A DNA stretch of 64,000 nucleotides from Paralvinella palmiformis (taxonomy: Eukaryota > Annelida > Polychaeta > Terebellida > Alvinellidae). Location: contig JAODUP010001209.1 in the NCBI GenBank assembly GCA_025642065.1, positions 23,977 through 87,976 of the forward strand, in the 5' to 3' direction. This document shows positions 36,276 to 47,577 of the stretch, piece after piece. A program made the position numbers and the translations under genes. Every line of letters begins with the position of its first letter. Position 1 is the stretch's first letter. The notes beneath the pieces are model-generated. The model saw nothing but the letters and a program-made list of their open reading frames with translations, was not told the origin of the DNA and made no database searches.

Positions 36276-37149
36276 CAATATTCTTTAATAATGCTGACGC
36301 ATATTTTTATCTCATAACAACACTATTGTTGCTTGTAGGGGCTATGTTTTTATCAGATGAATGGAATATTAATCAGTACTTAGCGATTTTTCAAAATAAT
36401 AAAAATAATTCTTTTTTCAAATGTATACAATATGCTATAATACATATATATTGGAATATATTGTCATTGTGGCATTGTGGCAATTCTCGATTTGCCTCCT
36501 CCGTAGAATATCTATATACATTAGACATAAAACACAAAAAGTTAACTTTAGGACTTACACTATTTGTTTATTTAAAAATCCGTATTTGTTTCAGGCTGGT
36601 TTGTTATTTATGAATCAAGAAGATGATATGCTAAATCTGTGTTTGTATTTCATATCGACCGTCACACTGTTTCACATGTCTACCTACGGAAATTAGTAGG
36701 CAAAGATTATTAAAATAGAATGTTTTAGGTTTGTAGAAACCCTCCAACCTACCTAAGTATGCAAATAATAAAGTAAGTAGTCCACCAAGTTGTCATGTAG
36801 TGTTTGTCTTAGGTGTCACCATATGTATACATACGCAGACACGAATATACACAGATAAGCACATATGCGCACACACACACACACACGGACACATATGACT
36901 TTTCACGATGAAAACTACAATTCAGTTTTAAAGATTGTTTAAACAACTATATTTAGTTTTAGCAATGAAATGAAATATTAAAATATATTTCAAACGAATC
37001 ACGGTATCTCAAATATTGTATTCTTAACAATGCTTCGAGTTTTATTAAAACAATCTATATACTGTATTCTCGTCTTGTCTCGTCAGCTAACATCATGTCA
37101 TATGTGGTGTGGTATTGTATAATAAAATACAAAGTAGTGGCATATATCA
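36276..37149. other. Unassigned non-coding stretch
   Basis: Overlapping plus frames up to 146 codons begin in the GTAT repeat and have no family motif. A short CA run lies near 36869-36887. Confidence 0.4.
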
Positions 37150-37790
37150 TCATATTCGTATATAAATCGTTGACGGTGGAGGTAAGGAAGCAATTACATA
37201 TTTGATTTTCAGTTGTTAGCTACATTAAATTTAAACTAATGTAGAAGTTTCATACAGATAAACGACAGGAATGGATAATTACTAAACCAAATTGATAATT
37301 TTGTACAATTACATATTGTATCTAATGTCGACAACTCATCGTGTGACTATAATTGATAATTAGTATCTGTAATACCTCGTGCCACACGATGTGAGAGAAA
37401 CCCGGACATTAATAGATGGTATATGTTATTATTCTAGCACACTATCTATTAAGTTTTAATCTTTGTCGACGTTATTTGTCGCAGAAACACGATATATAAT
37501 AATAGCCCAAATGGCAGTTATTTTCCGAGGCTGACAACCTCAAATGAGGGAGACGCCTATGGTCTGTAATTTACAGCATTACCACGGGGAGTAATTCTAA
37601 ACAATTCCCGAATCGCCAACTTCCCGCACGGTATGACCATAACCGTGGGTAAATAGTCCCGCACTCTATCCATGAGGACAAATAGGCGGTTGTATTGCTT
37701 GTGATGGATAAAGGCCTTGTTTCATTTTGCCTTCTGCAATAAGATTTATTTTAGATTTATTGTATATCTGAAATATTGTAGATTTCCTTT
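37150..37790 (-). repeat. Dispersed repeat R4, copy 3 (inverted, longest)
   Basis: Reverse complement of R4. The complement of 37190-37385 matches the ACTGAAAATCAAATAT, ACATTAGT, ATCAATTTGGTTTAGTAATT and ACAGATACTAATTA blocks. The complement of 37700-37760 matches the GAAGGCAAAATGAAA and CCATCACAAG blocks of copy 2. The middle (37500-37690) is GC-richer and specific to this copy, or diverged in copy 2. No ORF. Confidence 0.77.
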
Positions 37791-39365
37791 AGAAACCAAC
37801 AAGTACATCAATAACAACAACAATGAATAACCAGTATTAGAAATACACTAACATATAGCTATTCATATATTTACATGTATATTTACCCCGAAACCTTAAT
37901 AGTATTTGAACAGGGGGGATCATACGTAGTTAACTCCTAGCCCTCTCATTTCGTTTTCCACCTTTTAAACTTCACGCTAACTTAATTCCAATACCAACTT
38001 CATCTTCCAACTGAACACCAGCTTAGCGTTAGCGTAATCTTTAATATTGTAGATGCTTAATACTAAATAACATTGTAATTACCACTAGAGCTGGGATTAT
38101 GTTCATATACATCAAATTTAATAAAGCACGAACACACTTAGGTTTATATTTTACATAAATGATCACCAGTTATTCCAAACGTTTTGTGTGTCCACAACAA
38201 AATAAGTTGGAACCGTCTCCTTTGTATTATTAGTCACTTAACACATCTAGGTAAATTTCGGAATTACTTTTATAGATACTTAGCCATATGTAAAATATTT
38301 ATGTGTAACTGTACCATATTGAAATACATTTTAATGTATCTCCCATAGATCAGATTACGACAGTACGCTCTCTTCCACCTGAGATGATTTAGAACCGGAC
38401 ATTAATCAAACAGTCATTACCAGTTTCATGTCAGATCCACTCATAGTTATAATAATAATAATAATAATAATATACGATTTGCATAGTACCTCATTCAACT
38501 ATGCTGTTCAACAAATGTTACCTAATATCCTTTTCCACCAAATTTTATCCTATCAGTTTTAGAAATACGTTTTTCATCAGAAGCCTATATATGACTCCCG
38601 ATATGATTGTTAGAGCAGCACTATTTAAAACCCGAGACTAACCTAATGTTTAATAACATCGAGACATATATTTAAATGTAGATCACATTTCTTATTTTTT
38701 TCGGTTTACCAAGTTTTTAGCTTAGATAAACTATATAAATGTAAATACATGTATTATTAAATTTTGGAAATCTTTTGTTAGGGATCACTCCAGTTTAATG
38801 AAGTAGAGATATATTTTGTCAGAATGGAAATAATAAAGTTACCTGTATCTATATACAACTCTCCCCTACACTTATTCACCAATCCACGAACCAACTCACA
38901 CTTCCACTGACTCACTGAGTCAGTGAGTTATTGACATTACATGATATGACATGATATCACACCGCATCGCATCACATGCTAACTTCATCAATTCTTTCAT
39001 GAGAAAAACAATAATCATCAGGAATAAGATCTTTTCTGGTTCCCCAAATAATAATAATAATTTCTCTATCGATGCAGTTATTATATTTAAAAGGAAAATG
39101 TTTGAAATGTTTCAACTGGTTTTTAAGTTGAAATCAAAGAGATAATCACGAAGTCTCCGAATACGTCACGTGATTTGGATCTACAGTCCACGTGGCTTTA
39201 GAAGAAATGTGTGGATCAACTTCTGCCACAGATAACAGCCATTACCAATTGGTCAAAGGATGAGTCAATGATGCCGTTGTGTTTGAAATGACCCACCATA
39301 ATCCAGCTCCTAACGGAAATGGGTTAGATAAGGCAGATATGAGGAATTAACGTCCTAGATCTAGC
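37791..39365. other. Unassigned non-coding stretch
   Basis: A short TAA run lies at 38451-38472 and a small ACTCACTGAGTCAGTGAG palindromic patch near 38908-38928. Nothing else recognised. Confidence 0.4.
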
Positions 39366-40590
39366 CTTCCTTTCATCTCTATGCTTATTAAAAAGGTAGT
39401 AGCATGGTATACAGAAGAACAATTAAAACACAGTGACCTCGTTCACAGTTATCAGTATGCTTATCGTAGAGGTCACTCAAGAGAAACTGCTCTCTTTAAA
39501 GTGCACAGTGACAATCGTGATGCTCTTGATGAAGGACCCATGGCTGCATTAATTGTGCTTGATTTAACTGCAGTATTTCATGTAATCCATCATCCGATAC
39601 TACACTACAGAAGCATTTAGTATTTGCCTTTGGTGTCAAGGAAAAGGCCTTAATTTGGATGAAGTCGTACCTCGCCAACAGCACGTGGTATGTTTCAGAC
39701 ACGAATAAAACATCACTAGATGTATGTCTTCATTTTGGCGTACAAGAGGTATCGATTTGAAGGCCAAAGAATTACTGTATGTATACCTAACCAGTTCATT
39801 CCTATGTTGATAATACAGAAGTACACATGACTTTAAAGCCATGTGATAACTGGCATGACAGTTCATCTTCAATTAAAGTTTGTATTGTATTTTTATGAAC
39901 AGCAACATGCTGGAATTAAATAAGGATAAGATCGAATTAATTGTGTTCTCATCCATATTAAGATGTGAAGAAAACTGAGATTCTTCGAGTTAAGGTAGGT
40001 CCATTTATACAAATGTTTCCATGGCTGTGAGAAATAATGGACTTATATTAGATAATAAAAATGGAGGTGAATTGTACATGAAAGTCCTGTTGGTATCAAA
40101 CAACAGGACTTATTCGTAAGTACGTAAATGATGAGATATGCTCTTTTAATTTATGGGCTGGTCTATGACCATGAATTGTTATATAATACCCCTCGCTCTC
40201 TGCCAAACCGCCTACAGCGAATGTAGAACTGTGTTGCACGTCTGGTGATAGCCACGCGCAAAAGGGAACATATAACACCAGTTTCGTTCTAGGTGCACTG
40301 ACTTCCTGTGCGTTTCGGATTACTCTACAAGATCCTGTTTCACACGTTCAAAGTACTGAGTGGAACAACACCACTCTATCTATACGACCTGATCAAAACG
40401 TATGTACCAGTGAGAATGCCCGATCTGAGGTACCAAAAAGCCAAAAAACAATGCATGTAAAGATATCCTTCCGAACATCAGCTTCCAGGCTTTAAAATAA
40501 GTTGACAAACCATCTTAAATTTGAAGCGAGTTAAGAAATATACCGTACAGTTCCTTAAGACCCACTTATTTAAAATAGCCGATTTATAAT
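39366..40590 (+). pseudogene. Non-LTR retrotransposon reverse transcriptase pseudogene (CR1/L2/Rex1-like)
   Basis: Ordered RT motifs across shifting plus frames: QYAYRRGHSRETALFKVH and IVLDLTAVFHVIHH (39450-39600, the finger/palm start with the first catalytic-Asp block LDLTAVF); WMKSYLANSTWYVSD (39655-39705); a YVDNTEV segment (near 39803-39823) at the place of the catalytic YADDTQL box, so the second Asp is Asn; NMLELNKDKIELIVFSS (39907-39957); the C-terminal NCVARLVIATRKREHITPV (about 40225-40280), LYKILFHTFKVLSGTTPLYL (40322-40382) and FLKTHLFKIADL just before the stop near 40588. The C-terminal tail pattern is typical of this group. Several in-frame stops and frameshifts. No endonuclease domain is found upstream. 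Confidence 0.88.
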
Positions 40591-40684
40591 TTAGAAACCA
40601 GTATATTTATGTATAAAATGTATTTGTGCTATAAGAGCTTAGAACATATTATGACTATGTTTTAAATATAAAACCAGTGAACTT

Positions 40685-40686
<2 letters not shown>

Positions 40687-40731
<45 letters not shown>
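40687..40731. repeat. (TA)n microsatellite
   Basis: About 22 TA units with one break, between the LINE relic and a SINE-C fragment. Confidence 0.95.
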
Positions 40732-40734
<3 letters not shown>

Positions 40735-40735
<1 letters not shown>

Positions 40736-40835
40736 AATTGGACCATAGATCACTAGACCCGTGTTCGAATCTCGGCTTGGGCATATCTGAAAGTTGTGCA
40801 CAAAAGTGGCCGTAAAACATCAATCATTAATCACA
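40735..40835 (+). mobile_element. SINE-C fragment (internally deleted)
   Basis: Contains GTGTTCGAATCTCGGCTTGG (B-box region) and CATATCTGAAAGTTG, then jumps to TGCACAAAAGTGGCCGTAAA, matching the two ends of the SINE at 47060-47265 but lacking its middle. The A-box part is degraded (GACCATAGATCACTAGACC). Confidence 0.78.
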
Positions 40836-40853
40836 CCAACACACACAGTGTGT

Positions 40854-40886
<33 letters not shown>

Positions 40887-42229
40887 TATTAGTGTGTAGG
40901 GGGGCGGAGGTGCGCGTGTAGTTACTAATTGGAATCGCTCTCATATTAAAATATAAAAATAGGTATTTGCTTTGATGAAACTCGTTTTCGGTCTCTTTGT
41001 TCCAATTAGCTTTAGGCCGTTCCCTTGAGGTCACTGTACGCAATGAATTATAATAATGATATATTAAAAAAATGAAAATCTTTCTTGTCGTATATTGTTA
41101 AGGCTTATTACCCACATCAAAGATAAACCTAAGTCAGTTTGAGTTGATGAAGAATGGTAGTTAAATATTTATGACTTGTAAATGTGAGATACTGAACCCG
41201 TAGATAGAAATAAAGTTTATAAAAGTGGCCCATTGACTCGGTCAGTGATTTGTGAACAAGTCGCGATTACGTACATTGCAGCAACTTAAGGTGATATTAC
41301 AAAATATAATGATTTACTGCATTGATTATCATTACATATTTTTTGGTATTTCTGGTTGTGACAGAGAGAGTTTACACAATATTTATGGTGTATGGGCCAG
41401 AAAATGTACTAAAAATGCTATAGCTGTGTGTATGATGACAAGAATTGGTGTGTATTTTAGATGTACTCGTGTTAGGATCGGATAAGAAGGCAGACTATCT
41501 TTGTAATGATCGTCATTTCTACCGTCGATCAATAGGCACAGCTACCTTAACCATTGAAGTTCTATTTATTCTATGTAAGTTGTACAGCCAGTCATTGGCT
41601 AAGTTAAAGTTTATCGTATTTAAATAATTGGCCTGTCCATTTGAAGAATCCTTAGCGTTAAGGATTAAGGCGTTAAGTGAAATCGACATTATTATTATCA
41701 TTATTATTATTATTATTATTATTATTACTTTTATTAATTATTATCCTAACTACCATCTATAGCATGTTGCAATGATTTGATCATTTGATAATTCCACATA
41801 CTGGCTTCATTCTATACCCGTGGAACAGCGATTTAAAGATCGCTCCCTCTGCCACATTATATGGACATGTTACCATGACAAGGAGAACAAAAGAGTGTCC
41901 TTTCAGTGAGGTGAAAATCAGCTCAGTAATGATATTTATTCTGTATAGTCTGAATAGTACTTGTGAGAACATATTTTCTGAACTTTTATAGCGTTGTCTA
42001 TCATTTTAAGCAAGAGAAAAGCTATATGTATGGATAAGACCAATTACATCCGAAAAGGTTGCAGTTATTAATGATATTATAAGTGGTATTAGCAATCTTG
42101 ATGAACCAGATAAGCTTCCATATTTTGCTATGGATGTTGTTAACTTCAGTCGACTCTCACAGTGTATTACCGCTGAATTGAACTCTCTGCTTAATGTAAA
42201 GTATACCGATTTGCTCGGTTTGTAAACCT
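40836..42229. other. Unassigned stretch
   Basis: Short TG and GA runs 40848-40887 and an ATT run 41693-41730. Bases 41340-41480 loosely resemble 60430-60530 (TATTTATGGTGTATGGGCCAG and following). No gene recognised. Confidence 0.35.
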
Positions 42230-42493
42230 CAGCTACCAAGCCGTTAGTGTTTAGAGAACCGTTGATAAGTAAGCTTCACACAGTTCCCGGAAACACACGC
42301 AGCGTTATACAGCAAGCGGCAGGCATCATATTATTTAGAAATAACTAATAAATTTGACATTGATGGAAAAACAACGACTTAAAAAGATAGTGTCAGATTG
42401 CTGGGAATAATAAATAAACGATAAAACGGTGACAAGAAATCCAAACGAGATAGGGTGAGATTTATATAAGTGGGCATGCACCGATATGAAAAG
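42230..42493 (+). repeat. Dispersed repeat R5, copy 2
   Basis: Reverse complement of 5676-5912, with a 20-30 base difference near 42340-42380. It leads directly into the LTR-like segment below. Confidence 0.8.
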
Positions 42494-42850
42494 TCAATTA
42501 GAAAACAATTATCTTTAGAGTTATCAATTAAGTACTGATACGATCAGATAATTGATGCCTGGCCGGAAGTATCACGCTGGATCTCTGGTCCGGGAATGGC
42601 TATATAAGCCAGTAGCGATTGGCTCATGGAGAGAGCGAATAACCAGGGAGAGAGAGAGAGAATAAGCAGTGAATGAAGCAGTGTCTCTCGCAGCTAGATA
42701 TATTGACGCATGTTACCAGATAGATCTTTTGTATAGTGGAAATAAACCCTGCTAGACGTAGCAGCAAAATACACCGAGTCTTCCGTCTTCTGTGTGTGAA
42801 GGAACGCGCAAATTAACAAATAGAATTGCTGCCTAGAATTCTATAGTATG
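42494..42850 (+). promoter_or_regulatory. LTR-like or promoter-like segment
   Basis: Contains GCTATATAAGCC (TATA-like, 42599-42610) preceded by a CCGG-containing GC-richer stretch, a polyadenylation-type AATAAA at 42741-42746, and a TCTTCCGTCTTCTGTG stretch after it. A TATA box followed within about 150 bases by AATAAA is the R-region layout of a retrotransposon LTR. A short basic frame opens at 42862. No second LTR, primer-binding site or pol gene is found, so this is suggestive only. Confidence 0.4.
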
Positions 42851-43476
42851 TGTTATGGGATATGGAACCTAAAACTACAGACGAAAGCTCCAGAAGAAAC
42901 ATTGTCAAAATACATCGAAAGAACACACCATTGAGGCGGAAGTCTAAAACCATACGTCCTACGAATCGATGACCAAACACAACCTGATTGATTTTTCATC
43001 TGTGATGCCTAAAATACTGGCCCTATTTTACCTTTCCTGGCAATATAGTGTTATCAGTATCGCGCTAGCTGGTCGAGATCCATATTGTCTCACACACCGA
43101 GTGGATACAACGACGGCTATTGTTACTAGATCCAACAATGTAAAAGACTACATCCAGTGACTGGGATACGTATGCAGGAGTATGGTACATTTCGCGGAGA
43201 AGAACCAAGAGGCATAAAATTGTTTATAGATTAGTGAAAGATACTAGGTGTGATACTATCTAACAACAAATGTTTGTAAATAACTCACCTGCTAGATCCA
43301 CAAAATGTGTCTCTGGTGATAACTCTACTTTCTGAAGCATTAGATTTGTCAAAATAATTCAATGCTGAATTATGGTGTGCAGGTTAGGTGTGGTGCGCAT
43401 GTCAGACGGCTTTATCAAACGGGGGGAGGGGGGTTGCTGTAAGCGGCTATGATGTGAATAGGTAAATGATTAATAT
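42851..43476. other. Unassigned; may be LINE-F 5' region
   Basis: Small plus frame 42969-43160 without a motif. A G-rich GGGGGGAGGGGGG run lies near 43421-43433. Confidence 0.35.
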
Positions 43477-43799
43477 GAATGTTACAAATCAAAACTTATC
43501 ATAGCATCATGGAATATTAATGGTCACTGCTATAATTGTCTTAATTACACGTAGAAGTTGTTTAAAGGGTTAATTGTTTTGTTGCGGGAACATTGGTACT
43601 ATGAGAACAATATCATATCAATCGTATATTCTATGAATGGTGTTCTAGTTTATGGTACTTGTAGTATGGATCCTAATGTCTTCCAAACAGGTCAACCACA
43701 TAGTGACTGTGCTTTCATGTATAGCTAAAATTTATAAATATACATGTACATGCTGACAGGAATCGGTCTTACTTTGTGCTTTTTCTATCAATTTTAAAG

Positions 43800-43890
43800 T
43801 ACGTTTTTTACAGCGCCTATGAATGGCTCCTGCTAGTAAGGGCGCTTTATTAAATATACATCATTATTATTATTATTATTATTACTTTGG
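43800..43890 (+). mobile_element. LINE 3' tail with (ATT)n, inserted in LINE-F
   Basis: CTCCTGCTAGTAAGGGCGCT then TTATTAAATATACAT and about 8 ATT units. This is the reverse complement of the starts of the LINE tails at 20352 and 57742, so it is the same LINE family in the plus sense, here only its last ~60 bases plus tail. Confidence 0.8.
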
Positions 43891-45271
43891 TTTAAATTAT
43901 ACACGTCTCATGATTATGATTAAGTTCAAGGTAATCTAGCAGTCTATTTCGATATGTGTTGTCCTAAATGAGTCCTGTTCACTCACATCACCCACATTTA
44001 AATCGTACTATTATCCCTAGTCAGATACTGTAGCTCTTGAAGATATATGTATAATGAATTCACGGGTACTAGATGTTATTATATATCTTAGAGTTTATCG
44101 GGTGAACTTATCGCTATTAGTCGATCCACGAAGGTGATAAACAATAAAAACACATTGATATTGTAGTTGACATAATATTAAGCAATCGATATTTTAGTGA
44201 TATCCAGGAGAGACTGTTCTTCAGGAAAGCTTCCTGGAGAAAGGCTAAACTTGGTCAAATTGCATCATATAGATATGTATTGATTAAAATACTGGGTGGT
44301 ATAGAACTCCCAATTTAAGCTGTGGGGTGTAAAAATATAGTATGCAACGATCAGAGTAGTGACCTTGAAACAAAAACTATAGCTGCATTATAGCCTCATG
44401 TTTTAAGCCCGCATCGCAATGTACTATAAGTACAAGTAATCCTAAGATTGCAGGATGGTATAATCATGTCAGATCATATAGGGAACAGTCAGTGTTCTGG
44501 TGTATAAAATTGTATGATAATGGCTGTCATCGGGACGGTATTATATTTCACATCAAACGTAGTACCCAGGCTAACTCGAATGGAAATATGAAAACTATCA
44601 AAAGGGACCACTCTACTTTTAGGTCTGATAAAAGGGCATAAGCAATACGATGTCAAGAAAAACGCGATTTTCTTTGGGTCCATTGAAGCACGTCTTACTA
44701 ATAATTGATGCAACAAGTCCAATATCGTTGATAGCACCAATAATGAAATTAGTACTATATTTATAAATAAATAAAATGATTTATATAATAGCGTGTCTTA
44801 AAATGTTTGATACATGAAAAACTGCCTAAATGATTGCATTGTAAAATTAAATCATCCTGTATCATTGGACGATGTCAACAGTGCCATTCATAGGTTGAAG
44901 CCTAACGAAACATGATTTATATGTTATTATTGTCAACATTGGTCTCTATTCCGAAAAAAAAATGAAACAATTGATAAATGACAGCAATAATTACCGGGTT
45001 AATTGCCTTACGAACTGTTATTGGTAAAGTAATTGGCAATGTATTATTTAAGAAACAAAAGTATGTATTAATGTGTCATTAATTCGAGACATTCTACCAC
45101 TCGCTGCACATTAGTGCTACAGACACTTTGACCTATCATATCACTAATAACCATTCCCCGTTCCCTGTATTGCTGTAACGATCCCGAGCTTTTAACGGTT
45201 GCGGTATGAAAAACTGTTACGGGTGCTGAGAAATTGTAATATGTGTCTACTTGCGTGTCATCTCCTAACGC

Positions 45272-45280
45272 ACACACATA

Positions 45281-45346
<66 letters not shown>

Positions 45347-45351
45347 ACACA

Positions 45352-45385
<34 letters not shown>

Positions 45386-45393
45386 CACACACA

Positions 45394-45436
<43 letters not shown>

Positions 45437-45458
45437 ACATACAGACAGACAGACAGAG

Positions 45459-45492
<34 letters not shown>
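45272..45492. repeat. Compound (CA)n(GA)n microsatellite inside the RT region
   Basis: Alternating blocks of GA and CA plus a short CAGA run (45440-45457). It separates RT motifs that are normally only a few residues apart. Confidence 0.96.
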
Positions 45493-45493
<1 letters not shown>

Positions 45494-45690
45494 CCGGTCC
45501 GTTCGATTTAACTTTATAGAAATCCTTTTTCAACTTCCGATGGAGTGAAGCAGGGTGGAATGTTATGCTGTTCTGTGTATATGTCGATGAACTGTATTGT
45601 CGATTAAAATAGCCAGAGGTAGGATGTCACATCTTATAAATGTATTTATGTGGCTTAAGTTATACAGAAGCTCTCCCCTAGAAATCTATC

Positions 45691-45789
45691 TCAATTATTG
45701 ATATTATCTTTGTCAGATAAATGTTACTTAGCAATTGTCGTGGCCATATAACAGAAGGGGATAATAAATTGATGTAATGTTGGTAGATG
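45691..45789. other. Short unassigned spacer
   Basis: Nothing recognised. Confidence 0.4.
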
Positions 45790-46000
45790 GAAGTGAGTAA
45801 ATGAATCAATCCGTCAATATGTGAGTAAGTATAGAGTTAGTGAGATAGTGAGTAAATTAGTGAGTGAATACATGAGTTGGCGTCAATGAATGGGTGAGTG
45901 AGCAACTGGGTGTGCGATCGAGTAAGTGATTGATTGTGTGAGTGGATGAGTGAGTCATTAAGTGAGTGAGTTAGCGAGTGAACGAGTGAGTGAGTGCATA
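45790..46000. repeat. Degenerate GTGA/GAGT tetranucleotide block
   Basis: Complement-sense version of the TCAC blocks: TGAGTGAGTGAG units with drift. Confidence 0.88.
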
Positions 46001-46559
46001 GTGTCTCTCATCATCCTATAAAGATGGTCTCACATTATTTATTTTAAATGTATATGGCAGGTTTCATACAACAAGCGTGAATATAATTTCAGGGCAAATA
46101 TATCTAGCTATATATATAGCAACCTCCCCCCACCTGAGAAGCCATTTATCTGAGGTTCAGCCATCTGTTGCATCCATGTTATAACTCCTTCAGGTGTGAA
46201 ATAACATTAATAAAAGATTAATTGTACACATAATTGATAAAAAGCTTTATATTAATAATTCTCGCTGTCTACAAAAATTTATCAAATTACTAAAAACTTA
46301 CTAATATACTAATTTCTGCTAGTTACATCCTTTAAATGACCAGTATATAAAACAGGCAGACCAGTTAATCTAGGCGAATCGTGCTTAAATCGTCAACTTC
46401 AACCCCTCACTGACAATAATACAGAACATTAAAATAGTAATATTTCATCTCTAAGAAAATTTGGCATTTGCGAAAACTAAGTTAAATTAGTCTGTGACGT
46501 AATCTATTATTTTGTGCAACGGTGTATTTTGTTCTGGTTGTTTAATGTGTGTACGTTTA
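46001..46559. other. Unassigned non-coding stretch
   Basis: Nothing recognised. Confidence 0.4.
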
Positions 46560-46977
46560 TGCTGCATGGGATCGTATGGTAGGTGGCGTGGTGGTTTTTT
46601 TCTTTTCTTCTGTGCTGTGATTGGTCATCGGTTGATTGGCTGTGAATCACATGATTCCCTTAGGAATATTCTGGAATCGTGAATCGTCTATAAAAGCAAG
46701 AGCGTCGCTTCACACAAAAACGGAGTAACTAAAGTATTGCTATAAACCAGGAAGCTAAACCAATAAGGACATATTATTAGTAGTCACAGAATTCTAAAAG
46801 ATGTGCGAACACAAATTGTTGTTTTTCGAACTGTGATTGACATATTAGAACCTGCCATTCATAACGTCCAGAAGCCGTTTAAAGCGACATCTCAACTTCT
46901 TAAGAGATACTCCGGGAATATCTACTGTTGAATACTGCTTATCAACCGATATCTATGATCACGTTTATGCCGGGATT

Positions 46978-46980
<3 letters not shown>
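46560..46980 (+). promoter_or_regulatory. Possible Gypsy LTR / promoter upstream of gag
   Basis: TCTATAAAAGCAAGAGCGTC at 46687-46706 is a TATA-like core, with GATTGGTCAT and GATTGGCTGT (inverted CCAAT-type) about 40-70 bases upstream. It lies about 0.9 kb before the Gypsy gag and in the same direction, so it may be the remains of the 5' LTR, split by AT tracts and a SINE. No second LTR copy was found to test this. Confidence 0.38.

Positions 46981-47060
<80 letters not shown>
46981..47060. repeat. (TA)n microsatellite left of SINE-C
   Basis: About 39 TA units. Confidence 0.96.
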
Positions 47061-47063
<3 letters not shown>

Positions 47064-47265
47064 CTCATGATTATTGATGTTTCACGGCCACTTCTGTGCA
47101 CATGCTAGGCTTAATGGGACCGCCCGTCCCATTAAGCCTACCCTCAAAGGTAATGAAGCGAAGTCAATGATGAAACAACCTTCAGATATGCCCACGCCGA
47201 GATTCGAACTCAAGCGATAGTGATATGTTGTCCAACGTGCTACCAATTAGACCACGGAGGCGCCT
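47060..47265 (-). mobile_element. tRNA-derived SINE (SINE-C), full-length copy
   Basis: The minus-strand head GGCGCCTCCGTGGTCTAATT contains an A box (TGGTCTAATTGG), and a B box AGTTCGAATCT follows (complement of about 47205-47215). The body has GGGCATATCTGAAGGTTG, a perfect hairpin at 47106-47140, and the TGTGCACAGAAGTGGCCGTG 3' block. Fragments at 21443-21497 and 40735-40835 belong to the same family. AT tracts lie on both sides. Confidence 0.87.
47106..47140. other. Perfect 15-bp stem, 5-nt loop hairpin in SINE-C
   Basis: TAGGCTTAATGGGAC (47106-47120), loop CGCCC, GTCCCATTAAGCCTA (47126-47140). Every stem base pairs. The fragment at 21443-21497 keeps only one arm. Confidence 0.97.
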
Positions 47266-47283
47266 ATATATAATAAATAAATA

Positions 47284-47350
<67 letters not shown>
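47266..47350. repeat. (TA)n microsatellite right of SINE-C
   Basis: Broken TA/AATA start, then about 33 TA units. Confidence 0.95.
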
Positions 47351-47351
<1 letters not shown>

Positions 47352-47577
47352 GGACGCTGTGTGAGTAACTTATGTTCATTACTGTAGTCTTGTTGTAATA
47401 TAATAACACCTACATATCATATTATTTTTAATATCAATCTATTTGGAATTTATTTTAATTTGTTTCTTCCTGCATACTGACAATTATTGGAACTTGTCTG
47501 GATTTATCCGTGACAGGACAGATGCAAATTAAACATATCCCAATTAAATTATATTATGCCAAATTATTACAGCACTT
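47351..47577. other. Leader between AT tract and gag
   Basis: No clear primer-binding site or splice signal recognised. Confidence 0.35.

Larger units (their letters stand above)
43477..45690 (+). pseudogene. LINE-F: endonuclease plus reverse transcriptase ORF2 (broken)
   Basis: Starts with an ATG at 43477; IIASWNING (43498-43524) and VLLREHWYYE (to 43605) are the N-terminal APE endonuclease blocks, followed by NGVLVYGTCSMD and a GQPHSDCAFMYS segment. A different LINE's ATT-tailed 3' end (about 43810-43886) interrupts it. The linker resumes with GWYNHVRSYREQSVFW (44454-44502). RT motifs follow: LNHPVSLDDVNSAIHRLKP (about 44850-44910), SNNYR near 44984, GKVIGNVLFKKQKYVL (45024-45071), YEKLLRVLRNCNM (45202-45240), then CA/GA microsatellite 45272-45492, then DGVKQGGM (45539-45562) and VDELYCRLK. 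This is the normal order of a CR1-group RT. Stops and frameshifts throughout. Same family as 21190-22400. The YADD box is not seen. Confidence 0.85.

Noticed and set aside
36173..36696. Two overlapping frames of 146 and 91 codons
   Set aside because: They begin in GTAT repeat and the downstream part lacks motifs and shares no frame preference; chance in AT-rich DNA is likely.
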